A stretch of 59,387 nucleotides of DNA from Aphelidium insulamus (lineage: Eukaryota; Aphelidiomycota; Aphelidea; Aphelidiaceae): contig JAZDSV010000069.1 of NCBI GenBank assembly GCA_036784855.1, forward strand, positions 1-59,387, given 5' to 3'. The notes under the pieces are model-generated. The model did no database searches. It was given only the letters and a program-made list of their open reading frames with translations, and was not told where the DNA came from. Position numbers and translations under genes: made by a program. Shown here in pieces: positions 38,160 through 49,554 of the stretch (position 1 is its first letter; each line of letters opens with the position of its first letter).

Positions 38160-39330
38160 GCAACAGGAACATCAAACTGGCGTCCATGTGGCCAATACCA
38201 CATTTACCCGCACCTTGTAGCCAGAATGAAAAGCGAATCATCTACCGACTTCATTCCCCGCCACATATCCATAGACTTGCTATATTGGTCAACATTGTTC
38301 GACACTGCGGACGCGGCGATGGCCTGTTCAGCATGGTCAACAGCAGGTGGCGTGCGGCATACTACGCGGCATTCAATGTCACTGCGGTGAAAACGCGATA
38401 TGCAGCGGCCATGCGTTTTGATAGTTGTGCCGACCTTGCGCTGGCGCCAACGTCTATCTTTTAGCCCGCATGGCATCAGAGACGTGCCAATTCACAGCGT
38501 TGAAGCATTTAGTCAGCCATGCACTGAGTGGTGTAAACCACGCATAAGCATCATTCACTACGCTGTAGTTTATACGCGGCTCAAGCTGGAAACCTCGAGA
38601 AGTTAAAGAAACTTCATGCTGCCGGTGCAACATTCATTCGCGATGCACATAATGTTGCCGCTGCGGCCGAGCAAGGCCACCTGACTGTTCTGCAGTGGTT
38701 GCGTGAACACTGCTACCATACATTTGCCCATATGCAGTTAAAGGCGGCCGTTTAAATGTGCTGCAACGGGCTATAGAAAATGGCTGCGAGTGGAGCAGCT
38801 CTATATGTATGCTGGCAGCACAATTCAGACACTTGCATGTGTTGATGTGGGCACGCGAAACGACGTGACTGTGGCTGGGATGGCCACAGTGCACGTGTTT
38901 GCACTGAAGGCGCCGTAGTTGTGCAAATACATATGCCATTAGTATGCACGAGAACATGGGTGTCCATGGAATGAGAACGTTTGCGCACTTGCAGCTTTGA
39001 GTGGACACTGTGAGGTGATGAAGTGGGCACGTGCAAATGGATGACCTTCGGATTCGAAACTTGTTAAATGGATGCAAGCCGAGGGCACTTGAACATTCTC
39101 AAATGGCTGCGACTGGCGTGACGAAATCACATGCAGACAACATGCACTGGCAGGTCATTTGCACGTGCAAAAATGGATATTTGAAAATGGCGGTGAGACA
39201 GAATGGCTGGAATCTGTGTGCAACATTGCAGCACCCGATGTTCACTCGCCGTGGATCTCGCACCTGTTCTAGAGTGGGCGAGAGCAAAACGTGCAAGAGG
39301 CGATACATAATCTGGTCATCGCGTCACAAC
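38160..39330 (+). pseudogene. Ankyrin-repeat protein relic
   Basis: Pieces of one protein type are scattered over the three plus-strand frames. Around 38270-38460 an N-terminal module reads RHCGRGDGLFSMVNSRWRAAY followed by AVKTRYAAAMRF, like the region that precedes ankyrin repeats in large expanded families of protists and basal fungi. From about 38560 the repeats appear: GNLEKLKKLHAAGA, AAAAEQGHLTVLQWLREH, LAALSGHCEVMKWARANG, ALAGHLHVQKWIFENGG. Frames change several times and stops intervene (for example after LKAAV at about 38754), so it cannot make one protein without many introns. It is not a copy of the secreted ankyrin gene at 4765, whose repeats differ. Composition is AT-rich. Confidence 0.75.
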
Positions 39331-39429
39331 TACATTTAACCAGGCTTTCCACTCACCATTATCACAAAGTAAATACATAAAAGGTATACAAATGTTCCAA
39401 ATGTCTCTATAAAATAACTTACGATGACT

Positions 39430-40969
39430 CTACGAAGAGGAAATATAGAGTAGTGACTGCACGGCGTGCAAAGCATCCAAGAACGGCACCATGGCCACAA
39501 ATGCCACGATATATATCGCAATAATCTTCAAGACCGTACCAACTACGTGTTGTGGCATGACTGTTTGCGTCGCCGAGCCAATTTTGACCAGGTAACCGCC
39601 AGCATCAGCAGCTGAATGAACAGGCAAACTGGCCGCTGTTGTAAACCCATTGCAGAATGATGGAAAATAAAAGCACCGCCGCGATAGCAGCCAGTAGATA
39701 ACGGCCACGCACGGCAAGAACAGATAGTGAGCCGTGTCGCGGTATCGCTCCACAGCCGCGGGCACAAACAGGTGTTGATGATTGTACCACACGTCGTCCA
39801 TGTAATGCACCTGTGCCGGCAAAACTTGCCGCACTTGCAACAACAGATTCAGTGCCAGCATCCGTATGGGAGCATCGCCCCAGCGCTTTGTGAAGATACC
39901 GGCCGACTCGTCCAGATGCCGAGTGAGTTGCGTGTACGTGTCCGACAACCAAATATCAACCCGGGACACCTCAAAGTTGGTGTAGTATATTGCGCGGTTG
40001 TACTGGAACTTTCCATCTGCACTTCAATTATTAGTAAAGTACAATTCAATAATATTCAGTACGGACCAGTGCCAGCGTCCAGTTCACTGACAGTGGCCAG
40101 GTCCACGCCAAACTTGTCCAAGGCAAAGGAATTGACCGTGTCAAACAGTCCTTCAACCGCACACGGCGCATCTTGACGCACATTACGGTACGCGTACGCC
40201 CGCTGTTGACGGCGCATGCGTTCAAATATATCGTATCGAATGGGCGCCAGCAGGTACGAGTCCGTGTCCAGGCGCCAGTAGTAGTCCAGCTCGCGGATGG
40301 CTGGGTGGCGGTAGAAGCCCGCCGTCCAAAAGTGACACATGCGCCGATAGCCCAGCGAGAAGGAAGTTCCAGCACACTTGTACCTGTTTGGAATCTGGAG
40401 CAGTCAGAGTAAAGTAAACCTGTATCTTTCAAAGTGAATATAATATATATGGCTACCTCTGGCAGGTTGGCGGAACGGTTGGCGTACAGAACACGGTCAA
40501 TGTCAAAGTCCATCACGGCGTGGAAGGTTATCGTGGCAGTGGGTGCGTGCGCCGCCAACTTTTGCCCAAAGGCCGAGAGCTGCGCGTCAGACGCCCGACC
40601 ATCGTGGAATATGTAGACGGGATAGTGCGGGTACGTGGAGAGAAAGTGGCGATGCAACAGTGCCACCGCCTTGACCAGCTGATTGTCGATGCGCGCCGTG
40701 TCGGCCAGAAAGCACACGGCGGCGCGCGGGGGTTGCTGCAGCGGCCGTGTGTCAGTCGAGTATGTCCACTGATACATGTGCAGATATAGTAGTGGGCATA
40801 CCGCGGCGGACGCGTACACGGAGGATGGCAACAGGCCCGGCAGCAAGTCTGCCAAGTGCGGCCGGTGCCACGCGTCATACAGCCAGAACAGTGCGACGGG
40901 CGCCAGGAGACACGCGGCCAACAGGCGCAGTGTCGGTCTACCCGCGGCGGTCGACGTGGCCAGACGCAT
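39430..40969 (-). CDS. GT15 (KTR/MNT1-type) alpha-1,2-mannosyltransferase with extra C-terminal hydrophobic segments
   Basis: Adds mannose from GDP-mannose to O- or N-glycans in the Golgi. Exons on minus 40969-40457, 40394-40067, 40016-39430 give 475 residues. A type II signal-anchor lies at about residues 14-32. The GT15 core shows RAAVCFLADTARIDNQLVKAV, YPVYIFHDG, CAGTSFSLGYRRMCHFWTAGFYRHP and YYWRLDTDSYLL. The DTD near residue 213 replaces the EPD of yeast Mnt1. Exon 3 gives YNRAIYYTNFEV and the metal/substrate region to HYMDDVWYNHQHLFVP. After that, two hydrophobic stretches (about 378-391 and 440-465) are unexpected for the family. It shares a 222-bp divergent promoter with the O-fucosyltransferase-like gene. 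Introns are 62 and 50 nt. A missed intron in the tail could explain the extension. Confidence 0.87.
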
Positions 40970-41191
40970 ACCTTATGTCTGTGTGTACATACCGAGCGCC
41001 GTTGGCATGCCAGCCACATGGCCACCCGCGCGACACCACGGAGCCATGGCAACGGCAGTGGCTTATCGCAACGCGGTGCGCGTGCCTGACACCGCTGTGT
41101 CACAGCGACAGCGGCGCGATAACGCTCTCCACGTCGCCCCCTCCACAGTACAGACATAGAGCAGTACACAGTAGATAGATACATCGAAGGC
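40970..41191. promoter_or_regulatory. Bidirectional promoter, GT15 / O-FucT-like
   Basis: Only 222 bp lie between two outward-facing glycosyltransferase starts, so they must share or overlap control elements. The segment is GC-rich and lacks an obvious TATA box, apart from TAGATAGATA-like DNA just before the plus-strand start. Co-regulation is inferred from layout. Confidence 0.55.
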
Positions 41192-42688
41192 ATGTCTAAT
41201 AGAGCGGTGGCGCATCCGCGGCGGTGTATGCGCGCGCTGGCGGTCACCATGTGCCTGCTGCTCGCCGTCAACGTGGCCTATCATTGCGTGTGGCGGCGCC
41301 ATGACAGTAGCGGTGTTGCCGGCGCCATCTACAACAACCACTACAATGGCCGCTGGAACGCTGCCGGCATCCCGGCCGACACAGGCACAGTTACCGAGGA
41401 CAAGTACCTGCTGGTGCACTCGATCCGCGAGGGACTCAACGGGGCCAAGGGCGGCCTGCGCGACCTGATGTATCTGGCCAAGGAGAGCGGCCGCATCCTC
41501 GTCGAGCCGTCCGTGGTGCGCACAAACTACGCCAAGGCCACACGGCAGCTGGGGTTTGGCTACGACGAAGATGCGGCATCCCAGTCCTCATTCCGCGACT
41601 ACTACGACGTGGATGCCATACAGCGCCGCATCGGTGTCACTGTCATCACGTTTGACGAGTACACGGCCCGCTTGCAACAGCGCAGCCAGCAGCTGGACAT
41701 AGGCGGTGGCGGGGATACTACTTCGTCGACGACAGCCATCGAGGTGCGGTTCAGCATACCCCGCCCGTGGATGCTGGAGGATGCGCAGTTTGAGTGTCGC
41801 AACACGTCGGTGCAACCCTTTGACCCCAGAGCCGCACGATATACTCGCGGCATGTTCCAACGTCTGGCTGGAGTTGACGGCCGTATGATGCGCCATCTCC
41901 GCGTCAAGTGCGAGGATCTGCCCAGCGATACCGCGCCCGCGTTGGACGAGGCGCTAGTGCGGTACATGCTACTTCCCACTTCCGATTCGCCCGTCGACTA
42001 TCACACCGTCATCATATCCAGTGCGTGCGTATACTATAATTATGCATAATACTGTTACTACAGCTTACACGAAACAGACTTTGTGGGCCACTCCAAGTAC
42101 CTGCTGCCAGTTGCCGGCGCGCAGGACCCGGACGAGTGGCGCTATGTGGACCGACTGCACGACAAGGTGGCCAGAATCGTGGAGGGCAGTCGGTCGGGCG
42201 ATGGGTCAGCGCTGCCCGCCTACGCCGCCTTCCACTTTCGCGTGCTCAAACTGTTTCTGACAAAGTCGCCGCAGGCATCCGAGTTTTGTGCCGGCGTCGT
42301 GCTGGACACTGTGCAGCGCCTACTGGAGGCCTCTGGGATCAGCACGCTGTATGTGGCGTCAGACTTGCTGGAACCAGAAGATCGCGGCAATCCCGTACTC
42401 CGTCCGTACTTGGACACTATAGGTGCACTGCGCCAACAATACACCTTTATCGACGCGGGCGACCGGGCCGACATTGACCGCGATTTCGTCGACCAGCTAC
42501 TGTGCATCCGTGCCGATCTGTTTCTCTACACGTACGGCGCGTCGGAGCCGAGAACAGTGCAGATGGACGCCACGAATGCCACCGAAACATATCAGTGCAC
42601 ATCCACACTGTCCTACTTTACAGAGTTCATCACCAAGAATCGGCGGGCTGATCGACGCATCCAGGTGAACCTGTCGCGATTTCTTTAA
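41192..42688 (+). CDS. O-fucosyltransferase-like type II membrane protein
   Basis: Exons 41192-42024 and 42064-42688, joined over a 39-nt intron, give 485 residues. A signal-anchor (MRALAVTMCLLLAVNVAYHCVW) follows a short basic cytosolic tail, as in Golgi/ER glycosyltransferases. The early block LLVHSIREGLNGAKGGLRDLMYLAKESGRILVEP is the donor-binding start of GDP-fucose O-fucosyltransferase-like folds. Late blocks AYAAFHFRVLKLF, LYVASDLL and the QLLCIRADLFLYT region match the C-terminal lobe. Substrate is unknown; Cys residues and N-glycosylation sequons (NTS, NAT) fit a luminal protein. The O-FucT assignment rests on motif pattern only, so confidence in the fold is higher than in the reaction. 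Confidence 0.7.
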
Positions 42689-43176
42689 CATAACGGTGGG
42701 ACATACAAATTCATTAGAATACACATGCATAAAGAATAGGCTGTTTGTTTACGTGGCCAATTTGCCAAATTCGTGGCCAATAGATGGCAGTTGAACCTGG
42801 AGATCTTCTCGACAGCCTGGCATTTTGCTGTTTTATTCTTCACGCTGTCTGACAGGAGATATCCACTATATGACAGAGGGCTCCAGCAATTCAATTCACA
42901 GCTCATTGAGTGTGCTACTTGTATTTTCGGACAGCATACAAGAGTTGTCGTGGTCTCACTGTAACCCCATAACGCGGGCACCTGTATTGACGTCCAGATG
43001 TGCCACACAGAGACATCCATCACATATCGGCGCGCTGTGCAAATACTACATTTATTCAATTCCTGAAGAACTGGAATAATCAACGGTGAACTAGAGGTGT
43101 AACAGCGCCGTAATAATCAGCGGTGCTATTTATAGGATTGTGCTGCTGCTACTGCTGTCTGTGCCTGCTACTTGTC
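42689..43176. other. Intergenic, nothing recognised
   Basis: About 490 bp between the O-FucT-like stop and the SEC1 start. Moderately AT-rich, no repeat or RNA gene seen; a CTGCTGCTACTGCTG run lies just before the SEC1 ATG. Confidence 0.4.
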
Positions 43177-45700
43177 ATGTCGAACGGCGCTGGTGGAATA
43201 CGCGGCATAGTCCGGAATCGTACGTGCTCTGTGTGTGTGTGTGTTCATCTCTGTGAGCCAGACCACTCACGCACGTCGCGCGCAGAGATTATCGAGAATG
43301 TGGTGCGCGCGGCGGGATCGGGCGCATACAAGCTGCTCATCGTGGACCAGCCATCGCTGCGCATACTCAACGCCGCCGTCAAGATGAACGAGCTGGTTGA
43401 CGAGAATATTACCGGTATGGCACATCTAGATCGTGCTGCTGCCGAGGCACCGTATACGTAGTGCTGACCAATGTAATGTGCAGTGGTTGAACCGCTTGAG
43501 AAGCGCCGCCAGCCCTACCCAACCATGGAGGCCGTGTACTTTGTGTCGCCCAGCGCCGACTCGGTGCAGCGCATCATTGAGGATTTTACACGCAGCCGCT
43601 ACAACCGCGACGGTCACCTGTACGCGTGCGCCCATGTCTTCTTCACGGCGGCGCTGGACGACCGGCAGTTCCACAAGCTAAAGTCCAGCACGGCCAACCA
43701 GTATGTGCGCACCCTGCGCGAGGTGTACCTGGATTTTTTGGCGCTGGAGAGCCAGTGCTTCCTGCTGGAGCGGCCACAGTCTCTGCTCACGTTCTTTGGC
43801 ACCGAAGTCCCCGGTGAGGTGATGAACCGCGAGTATATCACAATTGCGCGGCAAATCGCGGCGCTGTGCATCACACTGGGCGAGTTCCCGCTCATTCGCT
43901 ACTCGGCGGTCAACGGCATCGACCGCATCACCTCCCGCATCGCAGCCGTGGTGTATGACGAGCTGGACCGCTACGCCAAGTCGGAGCCGGATTTCCCCAG
44001 CACGGATGCGCTGACCCTCGGGCCAAACAGGGCCATCCTCCTCATCACTGACCGCACCATCGACACGCTGGCGCCCCTCCTGCACGAATTCACCTACCAG
44101 GCAATGGCCAATGATTTGCTGAAACTCACCGACAGTATGCCCAAGCGTTTTGTGATTTATGTATAGTGCCGGTTGCTAATACAATATTGTGTAGACGGCA
44201 CGCGGTACAAGATGACACTGGAGGGCAAGCCAAAGGATGTCATCCTTGATGAGCTGGTGGACCCGATGTGGGGCTCTATTCGGCACCTACACATTGCCGA
44301 GTGCAACACGTACATTGTAAACACCTTCAACAAGTTTCTGACGGAGAATCGCGCCGCTGCCAAGACGCAAACGGCCGGCAAAGTGGTGGGCGCGGGTGGA
44401 GTGCAAAGTCTGCGTGAGCTGCGGGAAACACTCAGCGCCATGCCGCAGTTTCAAGAGCTTAAAAGCAAGGTACACTGTTTATGATATGCTTCATCGACAA
44501 CGCTGTAACGTGTGCATGCAGTTCTCGGCTCACATAAATATGGCTCAAGAGTGTATGGCTCTGTTTCAGCGGAACAAATTACCGGAACTGGCCGCGGTGG
44601 AGCAGGATTTAGCCACTGGGGAAACGGCATCCGGTGACAAGCCAAAGCACATTGAAATTGCCATGGTGCCGCTGTTGGACGATCCTTCCATATCGTACGT
44701 TGATTATCATAGCTGTTCCAATATCATTAAGGATCAATCTAAATTGCCGGCAGTTCATATGACAAGGTGCGGCTGTTGATGCTGTACATTATTGCCAAAG
44801 AGGGTGTCAAGGACGAGGACCGACGTCGCCTGCTCGAGCACGCAAAAATTTCCTCGGACGAGGTCAACGCCATCACAAATCTCGCGCTACTGGGCGTCAA
44901 ACTGTCGCAGTCCAACAAGTCTTCCTCATCCAAGAATTCCAAGAAGAATGACAGGAAACGCCACGGCAAGGACACGGAGGTCTCGTTCGATTTGAGCAGA
45001 TATGTGCCGGCCATCAAGTGGCATCTGCAGGACTTGAGCGAGGGCTTGATGAGCAAGGAGACATTCCCGTTTGTCAAAGAGCCCACGGCGCCAGGCACCT
45101 ACGGCAGCTACAATATGCGACGGGGTGGCAATGACGCCGAGTCAACAAAGTCGGCACCAGCCGTCAGTGCATCAGCCGCCGCACCCACCTCACTCCGATC
45201 CACCAAACCCTCGTGGCACAATCGAAAAACCGGGGGCTCGGACGTGACTAGCGCCGGGTCCGCATCGTTGGGAGCCTCGTCTGCTAGTCGAAACAACAAC
45301 CAGTCACTAGCGGAGGAGCGACGCCGCGCCGGTCGAATAATCGCATTCGTCGTGGGTGGCGTCACCTTTAGCGAGATCCGGTCCGTCTACGAACTGAGCA
45401 CGGCGCTACGAAAAGACATTTTCATCGGTTCGTTCAACCCCTGCATGTATGTATTTATCATCTTGTCCTTATACGTGGGCAGGATCGACTCACCTGTGCA
45501 TCCCGAACGAATACCTGGATGATCTAAAGAGACTGAGGCAGCCGTACACCGCGGAACCACTGGTGAGCAAGAGTCAGACAAACTTGGCACATGCGTCGGC
45601 GTCCAGTCTCAGCCAGTCTGGCGAGGCAAGTGGCAAGCAGGACAAGAAGAGCGGGATCAAGGGCGCGCTCAAGTCTGTGTTTAAGAGCAAGAAGAAATAA
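43177..45700 (+). CDS. SEC1: Sec1/Munc18 (SM) protein
   Basis: Binds syntaxin and assembled SNAREs and is needed for vesicle fusion at the plasma membrane. Exons 43177-43219, 43286-43414, 43484-44134, 44195-44469, 44522-44694, 44754-45427, 45483-45700; 720 residues, usual for Sec1. Domain 1: YKLLIVDQPSLRIL and the PLEKRRQPYPTMEAVYFVSPS block. Domain 2/3: GPNRAILLITDRTIDTLAPLLHEFTYQAMANDLL (hallmark ITDRxxDxxxPLLHEFTYQAM), MWGSIRHLHIAE, and after introns YDKVRLLMLYIIAKEG and IIAFVVGGVTFSEIRSVYEL, then STHLCIPNEYLDDL. A Ser/Ala/Thr-rich insert and a Lys-rich tail are less conserved. It has the SNARE-fusion partner role of the Munc13-like protein encoded 18 kb upstream. Introns are 52-69 nt, all GT-AG. 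Vps45 or Sly1 are less likely from length and motif spacing. Confidence 0.94.
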
Positions 45701-45880
45701 CGGTTTGCTGGAACTGTTTTGGAAAAGATTATCTCTCCGTGTAATTGAGAGTGAAAAGTATTGCTGATAATCGTGTAATGAAGTGAAAGTGCTTTGCAGA
45801 TATCGGTGGTCCATCCATCCGACACACCAGTCAGACAAATATAACAGACACACAAATAGTGAGACACTGCTAGAGTCAAA

Positions 45881-47470
45881 ATGTCCGGGCAACAGCCATT
45901 CCTTCATGTGCCGCAAGGGCGGGACCGGCCGCCACTGTTCCGCATTGGCAAAACGGTGGTGCAGCCCGAGCGCTACCTCGCTGAAGGCAGGAAACATGTG
46001 TTGTAGCGCTGTTGTGCCACAATTGATTGTCGTAGGCGGCTACGCTCGGGTCTACATGGCCACCTTGTGCCACACGGGAGAGCCAGTGGCGGTCAAACAT
46101 GTGGTGACGGACAGCGATGAGCGGGCCGCAACTGCGCTCAGAACCGAGCTGGATGTCATGGTGGGTCTGGGGTTTAGCTTTATGTAGATGTAGCGGTTAA
46201 CAGATGCCGGTGCAGAGCCAACTGCGCCACAAGAACATTGTACACTTTTTCGACGCTCAGACAGATCCAATGCAAGATGGCGGCCTGGAAGCATACATAT
46301 GCATGGAGTACTGTCCCGGTGAGCATGTCGTTTGACTGCCTGTACCATCTGCTAACTACCGTGTGCGCGGGTAGGTAGTCTCGTCGACATGATGAACTCT
46401 CGGATGCAACAGCATTTCACAGAGTCCGAAATATATCGAATATTCACTCCTGTATGCGAGGCCGTCGCCCACCTGCACTACCAGTCACCGCCGATAATGT
46501 CCGTATCGTAACATGTGTGCATCTGGGCTATTATCACGATTAATCTGACAGACATCGCGATTTAAAAGTCGAAAACGTGTTGGTATCGCGGACTGGAGTA
46601 TTTAAACTGTGCGATTTTGGCTCATGTACCACGCGCATCGTGCCATTCGGAGTGCAGCTGCGCGGACCTGAACTGGCCGAGCTGCAAGAGGAAATTGAGC
46701 GCCACACCACGCTGCAGTATCGCTCGCCTGAAATGTGCGATCTGTACAAACGGCGCGGCCTGAGCGAAAAGTGCGACATGTGGGCGCTGGGTGTTTTGCT
46801 GTACAAGCTGGCCTTCTTTACCACGCCATTTGAGGCAGAGGCAGGCGGCAAGCTGGCCATTTTGAACTGTCGCTACCAGTTCCCGGCGCGGCATCCCTAC
46901 TCGGCATTCACAGTGGCACTGATAAAGTCACTGCTGCAAGAACATCCACAACAACGACCAAACATCTACCAGCTCTTGGAACAAGTGTGTCGCCAGCAGT
47001 CTATACCGTGCCCCGTCGATAACATCTATCCCGCCACTCCTGACATTCCCGCCGAGCCTCCGGTACAACTATTGTCCCCGACTCCAGTTATAGCTCCTCG
47101 ATCCACATCTACGGACGGAATGGATGCCGACGCAGAAGCCAGGGCAGCCAGTGGAATCCGACGCGGCCGAGTACAGCGATCATCTCCGCAACCACCTCAG
47201 TCGCAACCGTCACCAATGTCGAACGATCCAAACAACACTTCAAAGTTGCCCGCCACTGTTCAGAACCCGCAGGATTCGTTCTTTGCCCAGCTGGACAGGC
47301 CAGCTGCCCCTGCAGCAACTGCACTGCCACAGCCGGCAGCCAGCAAGCCGATGCCAATGAATGCGGGCGTATATGGCGAGCTCGCCAAGCTGCAATCGGG
47401 TGATGCGTCACTCACGTTCATCCCCTCGGGCAATGGTCAGACCGCTGCCTCGGATCCGTTTGCAATGTAA
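45881..47470 (+). CDS. NAK-family kinase (AAK1/Ark1/Prk1-type)
   Basis: Phosphorylates endocytic adaptors and regulates actin patches. Exons 45881-45986, 46036-46160, 46204-46318, 46375-46498, 46552-47470; 462 residues. The NAK signature glycine loop LAEG|GYARVY is rebuilt only if intron 45987-46035 uses a GC donor. PVAVKHVV supplies the catalytic Lys; HRDLKVENVL is near residue 158 and DFGSC near 178 (NAK kinases have DFGS), followed by the family's TTLQYRSPEMCDLY and CDMWALGVLLYKLAFFTTPFE. The kinase is followed by a ~150-residue Pro/Ser/Gln-rich tail ending ASDPFAM, whose DPF could bind the AP-2 ear. The SEC1 stop lies 180 bp upstream in the same direction; the short gap must include this promoter. 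Confidence 0.92.
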
Positions 47471-47772
47471 GTTGATTAATAAATGGAGGATTATACTTGT
47501 AAATAATTAAAATCTGTCGAAACAAAATGAAGTTTCAACCATCACCGAAAAGTGGTGCGAAGCTGTTGTGGAGTTGCGAATCGATTAGCTCATTAAGTGC
47601 TTAAACTGGTGATGCGACACTGACATACCAGTTGGCCACGTCTGCATATTCTGCTCACTCATGCAGCTTTACATGCATAACACTATCGGTGCGCTGCGTT
47701 TTTAACGTCAGCATAAGCACCGCATATGCTGACAGAATATACGATATGCCACTGAATTTGAAAATTGCCAGC
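47471..47772. other. Intergenic spacer before the RlmN-like gene
   Basis: About 300 bp. The frame of the RlmN-like first exon stays open upstream to about 47632, so a longer 5' coding part is possible; the nearest good ATG is 47773 (another in frame near 47745). Confidence 0.4.
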
Positions 47773-49450
47773 ATGTCTTTGGAACAACATGGAATCAGAT
47801 TATTTTCTACATCAAAAGATGTCTGCACAGCCCAGAAAGAAATCCCTGGTAAGCATATAGCGTGTTTATCCGTGTGTGTGTGCCGCATATCATATAGCTA
47901 TACCCGTCGATACCGGTGATATGCACGCCATCAATGCTAACGTGCGGCAGTTTGACGAGCCGGCGGTGCTGGAGGCCTTCGAACGCGTCAATGTCAATCC
48001 ACGACACGCGCGCACTCTGTGGCGCCACATCATCCAGCTCAATTGGCGCACCGAGGAGCAGCTGGCGGCCCTGCCCGACTTCCCGCGCCGTGCACTGGCC
48101 GTACTGCGCGACGAGTTTGCATTCGTGACCACGCTGACGGTTCAGTCGCGCACCGATGCCGAGGACGGCAGCACCACCAAGCTCCTGATCCGTCTGCCCA
48201 CCGGCCAGCACATTGAGACTGTGCTCATGCGCTACGGTGACGTGGAGCTACGCTCATTTCCGCAGGCGGAGCGCGAGAAGAACAAGCTCAAGATGCACGT
48301 TAAAGAACAAGTGGAGGCCGACAGCGCGTCAGTGTCCACATCGCTGGCCGCCAAGCAGTTCAAGTCTAATCGACGCGTCACGGTGTGCGTGTCGTCGCAG
48401 GTGGGCTGTGCAATGGGCTGCACGTTCTGCGCCACCGGCACCATGGGCCGCCTGAGCAACCTGACCGCCGGCGAGATCCTGGAGCAAGTCTATCACGCGT
48501 CGCAGATTGAGCGCGTGCGGAACGTGGTGTTTATGGGCATGGGCGAACCGCTGGACAACTACCAGAATGTCTTGCTGGCCGTGCGCGGTATGACGGACAC
48601 TGCACGGTTCGGCCTGTCACCCGCCCGCGTCTCTGTCAGCACGGTGGGCATTGTGCCGCGCATGCGCCAGATGATGGAGGACATGCCCGACGTGTCGCTG
48701 GCACTGTCGCTGCACGCCGGCACGCAAGAGACACGGCTCAAGATTGTGCCCACCGCTCGTGCCAACGATATACGCCGCATCCTGGACGCCGCCGACGCCT
48801 TTGTCGACCAGCAGAACAACCGGGAGCGCCTGGATGAGAATAGTGCCGATGTCAGTGGCTTGTCCACCACTGTGAAGAAAATGAACCGACGCCGCAAGCT
48901 GATGCTGGAGTACGTGCTGCTGGGACCGGATGTGAATTGCACGGAGCAGCATGCGCAAGATCTGGGCGCCCTGCTGAGCGAGTCTAGTGTGCGCGTGGAG
49001 AACAGCATTCTCAACGTGATTCCCTACAATCCGACGTGTGCCGGCGAGCCGTACGGCTACATTGCACCCAGCCAGTCGCAGATCAATTCATTTGTCGCCA
49101 TTGTACGGCAATATGGAGTCACGGTGATGGTGCGACAAGAGCTGGGCCAAGATGTCAACGCAGCGTGCGGCCAGCTGGTGGTGCAAACTACTAAAAATGG
49201 CACAGCATGTGCCACGCCCGTAATAACAGACCTGGAAGACATTGTCGGCGAGGTGCGAGGTGGCCGCAATCGAGGCACCGGCAAGCAGCGTGGTGGCAAG
49301 CAATCCAAGATACCATCATTGTCCACGGCGCTGAGAGAAGGGAGTGGCAGTAAGAGTGGCCGACTGTCTGGACACCGAACACAGAGTCTGCTACTCGTGG
49401 TGCTTGCAGTGGTGGTGCTGCGTTTGCTGTGGCGGGTCATATTCCATTAG
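47773..49450 (+). CDS. RlmN/Cfr-family radical SAM methyltransferase with C-terminal membrane anchor
   Basis: RlmN methylates adenine C2 in bacterial 23S rRNA and tRNA using two SAM and a 4Fe-4S cluster. Exons 47773-47848 and 47898-49450 give 542 residues, against ~380 in E. coli. The cluster motif CAMGCTFC is at Cys196/200/203, preceded by VCVSSQVG. GMGEPLDNYQNVL, VSVSTVGIVPRMRQM and LALSLHAGTQETRLKIVPT match the family, and the methyl-carrier Cys is kept in DVNAACGQL (about residue 449). The C-terminal ~90 residues are new: Gly/Arg/Ser/Lys-rich linker, then LLLVVLAVVVLRLLWRVIF ending four residues from the stop, a tail anchor in look. An insert near 290-315 is rich in Asn/Asp/Lys. A Ser/Lys-rich N-terminus could be a weak organelle signal. 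Mitochondrial outer membrane or ER are both possible. The gene is convergent with the Sfk1-like gene. Confidence 0.9.
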
Positions 49451-49554
49451 ACGTGTTCCGTGTGACATTTCATATGTATTGCTGTACGTATATAAACTCA
49501 TCTACAGAGGCACCACGGTAAAAGTTCTTAATTATGGCAGAACAGTACGCCCCT

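Noticed and set aside
47632-47919. Separate 95-codon gene upstream of RlmN
   Set aside because: It is the same frame as the RlmN-like first exon read through the intron 47849-47897.
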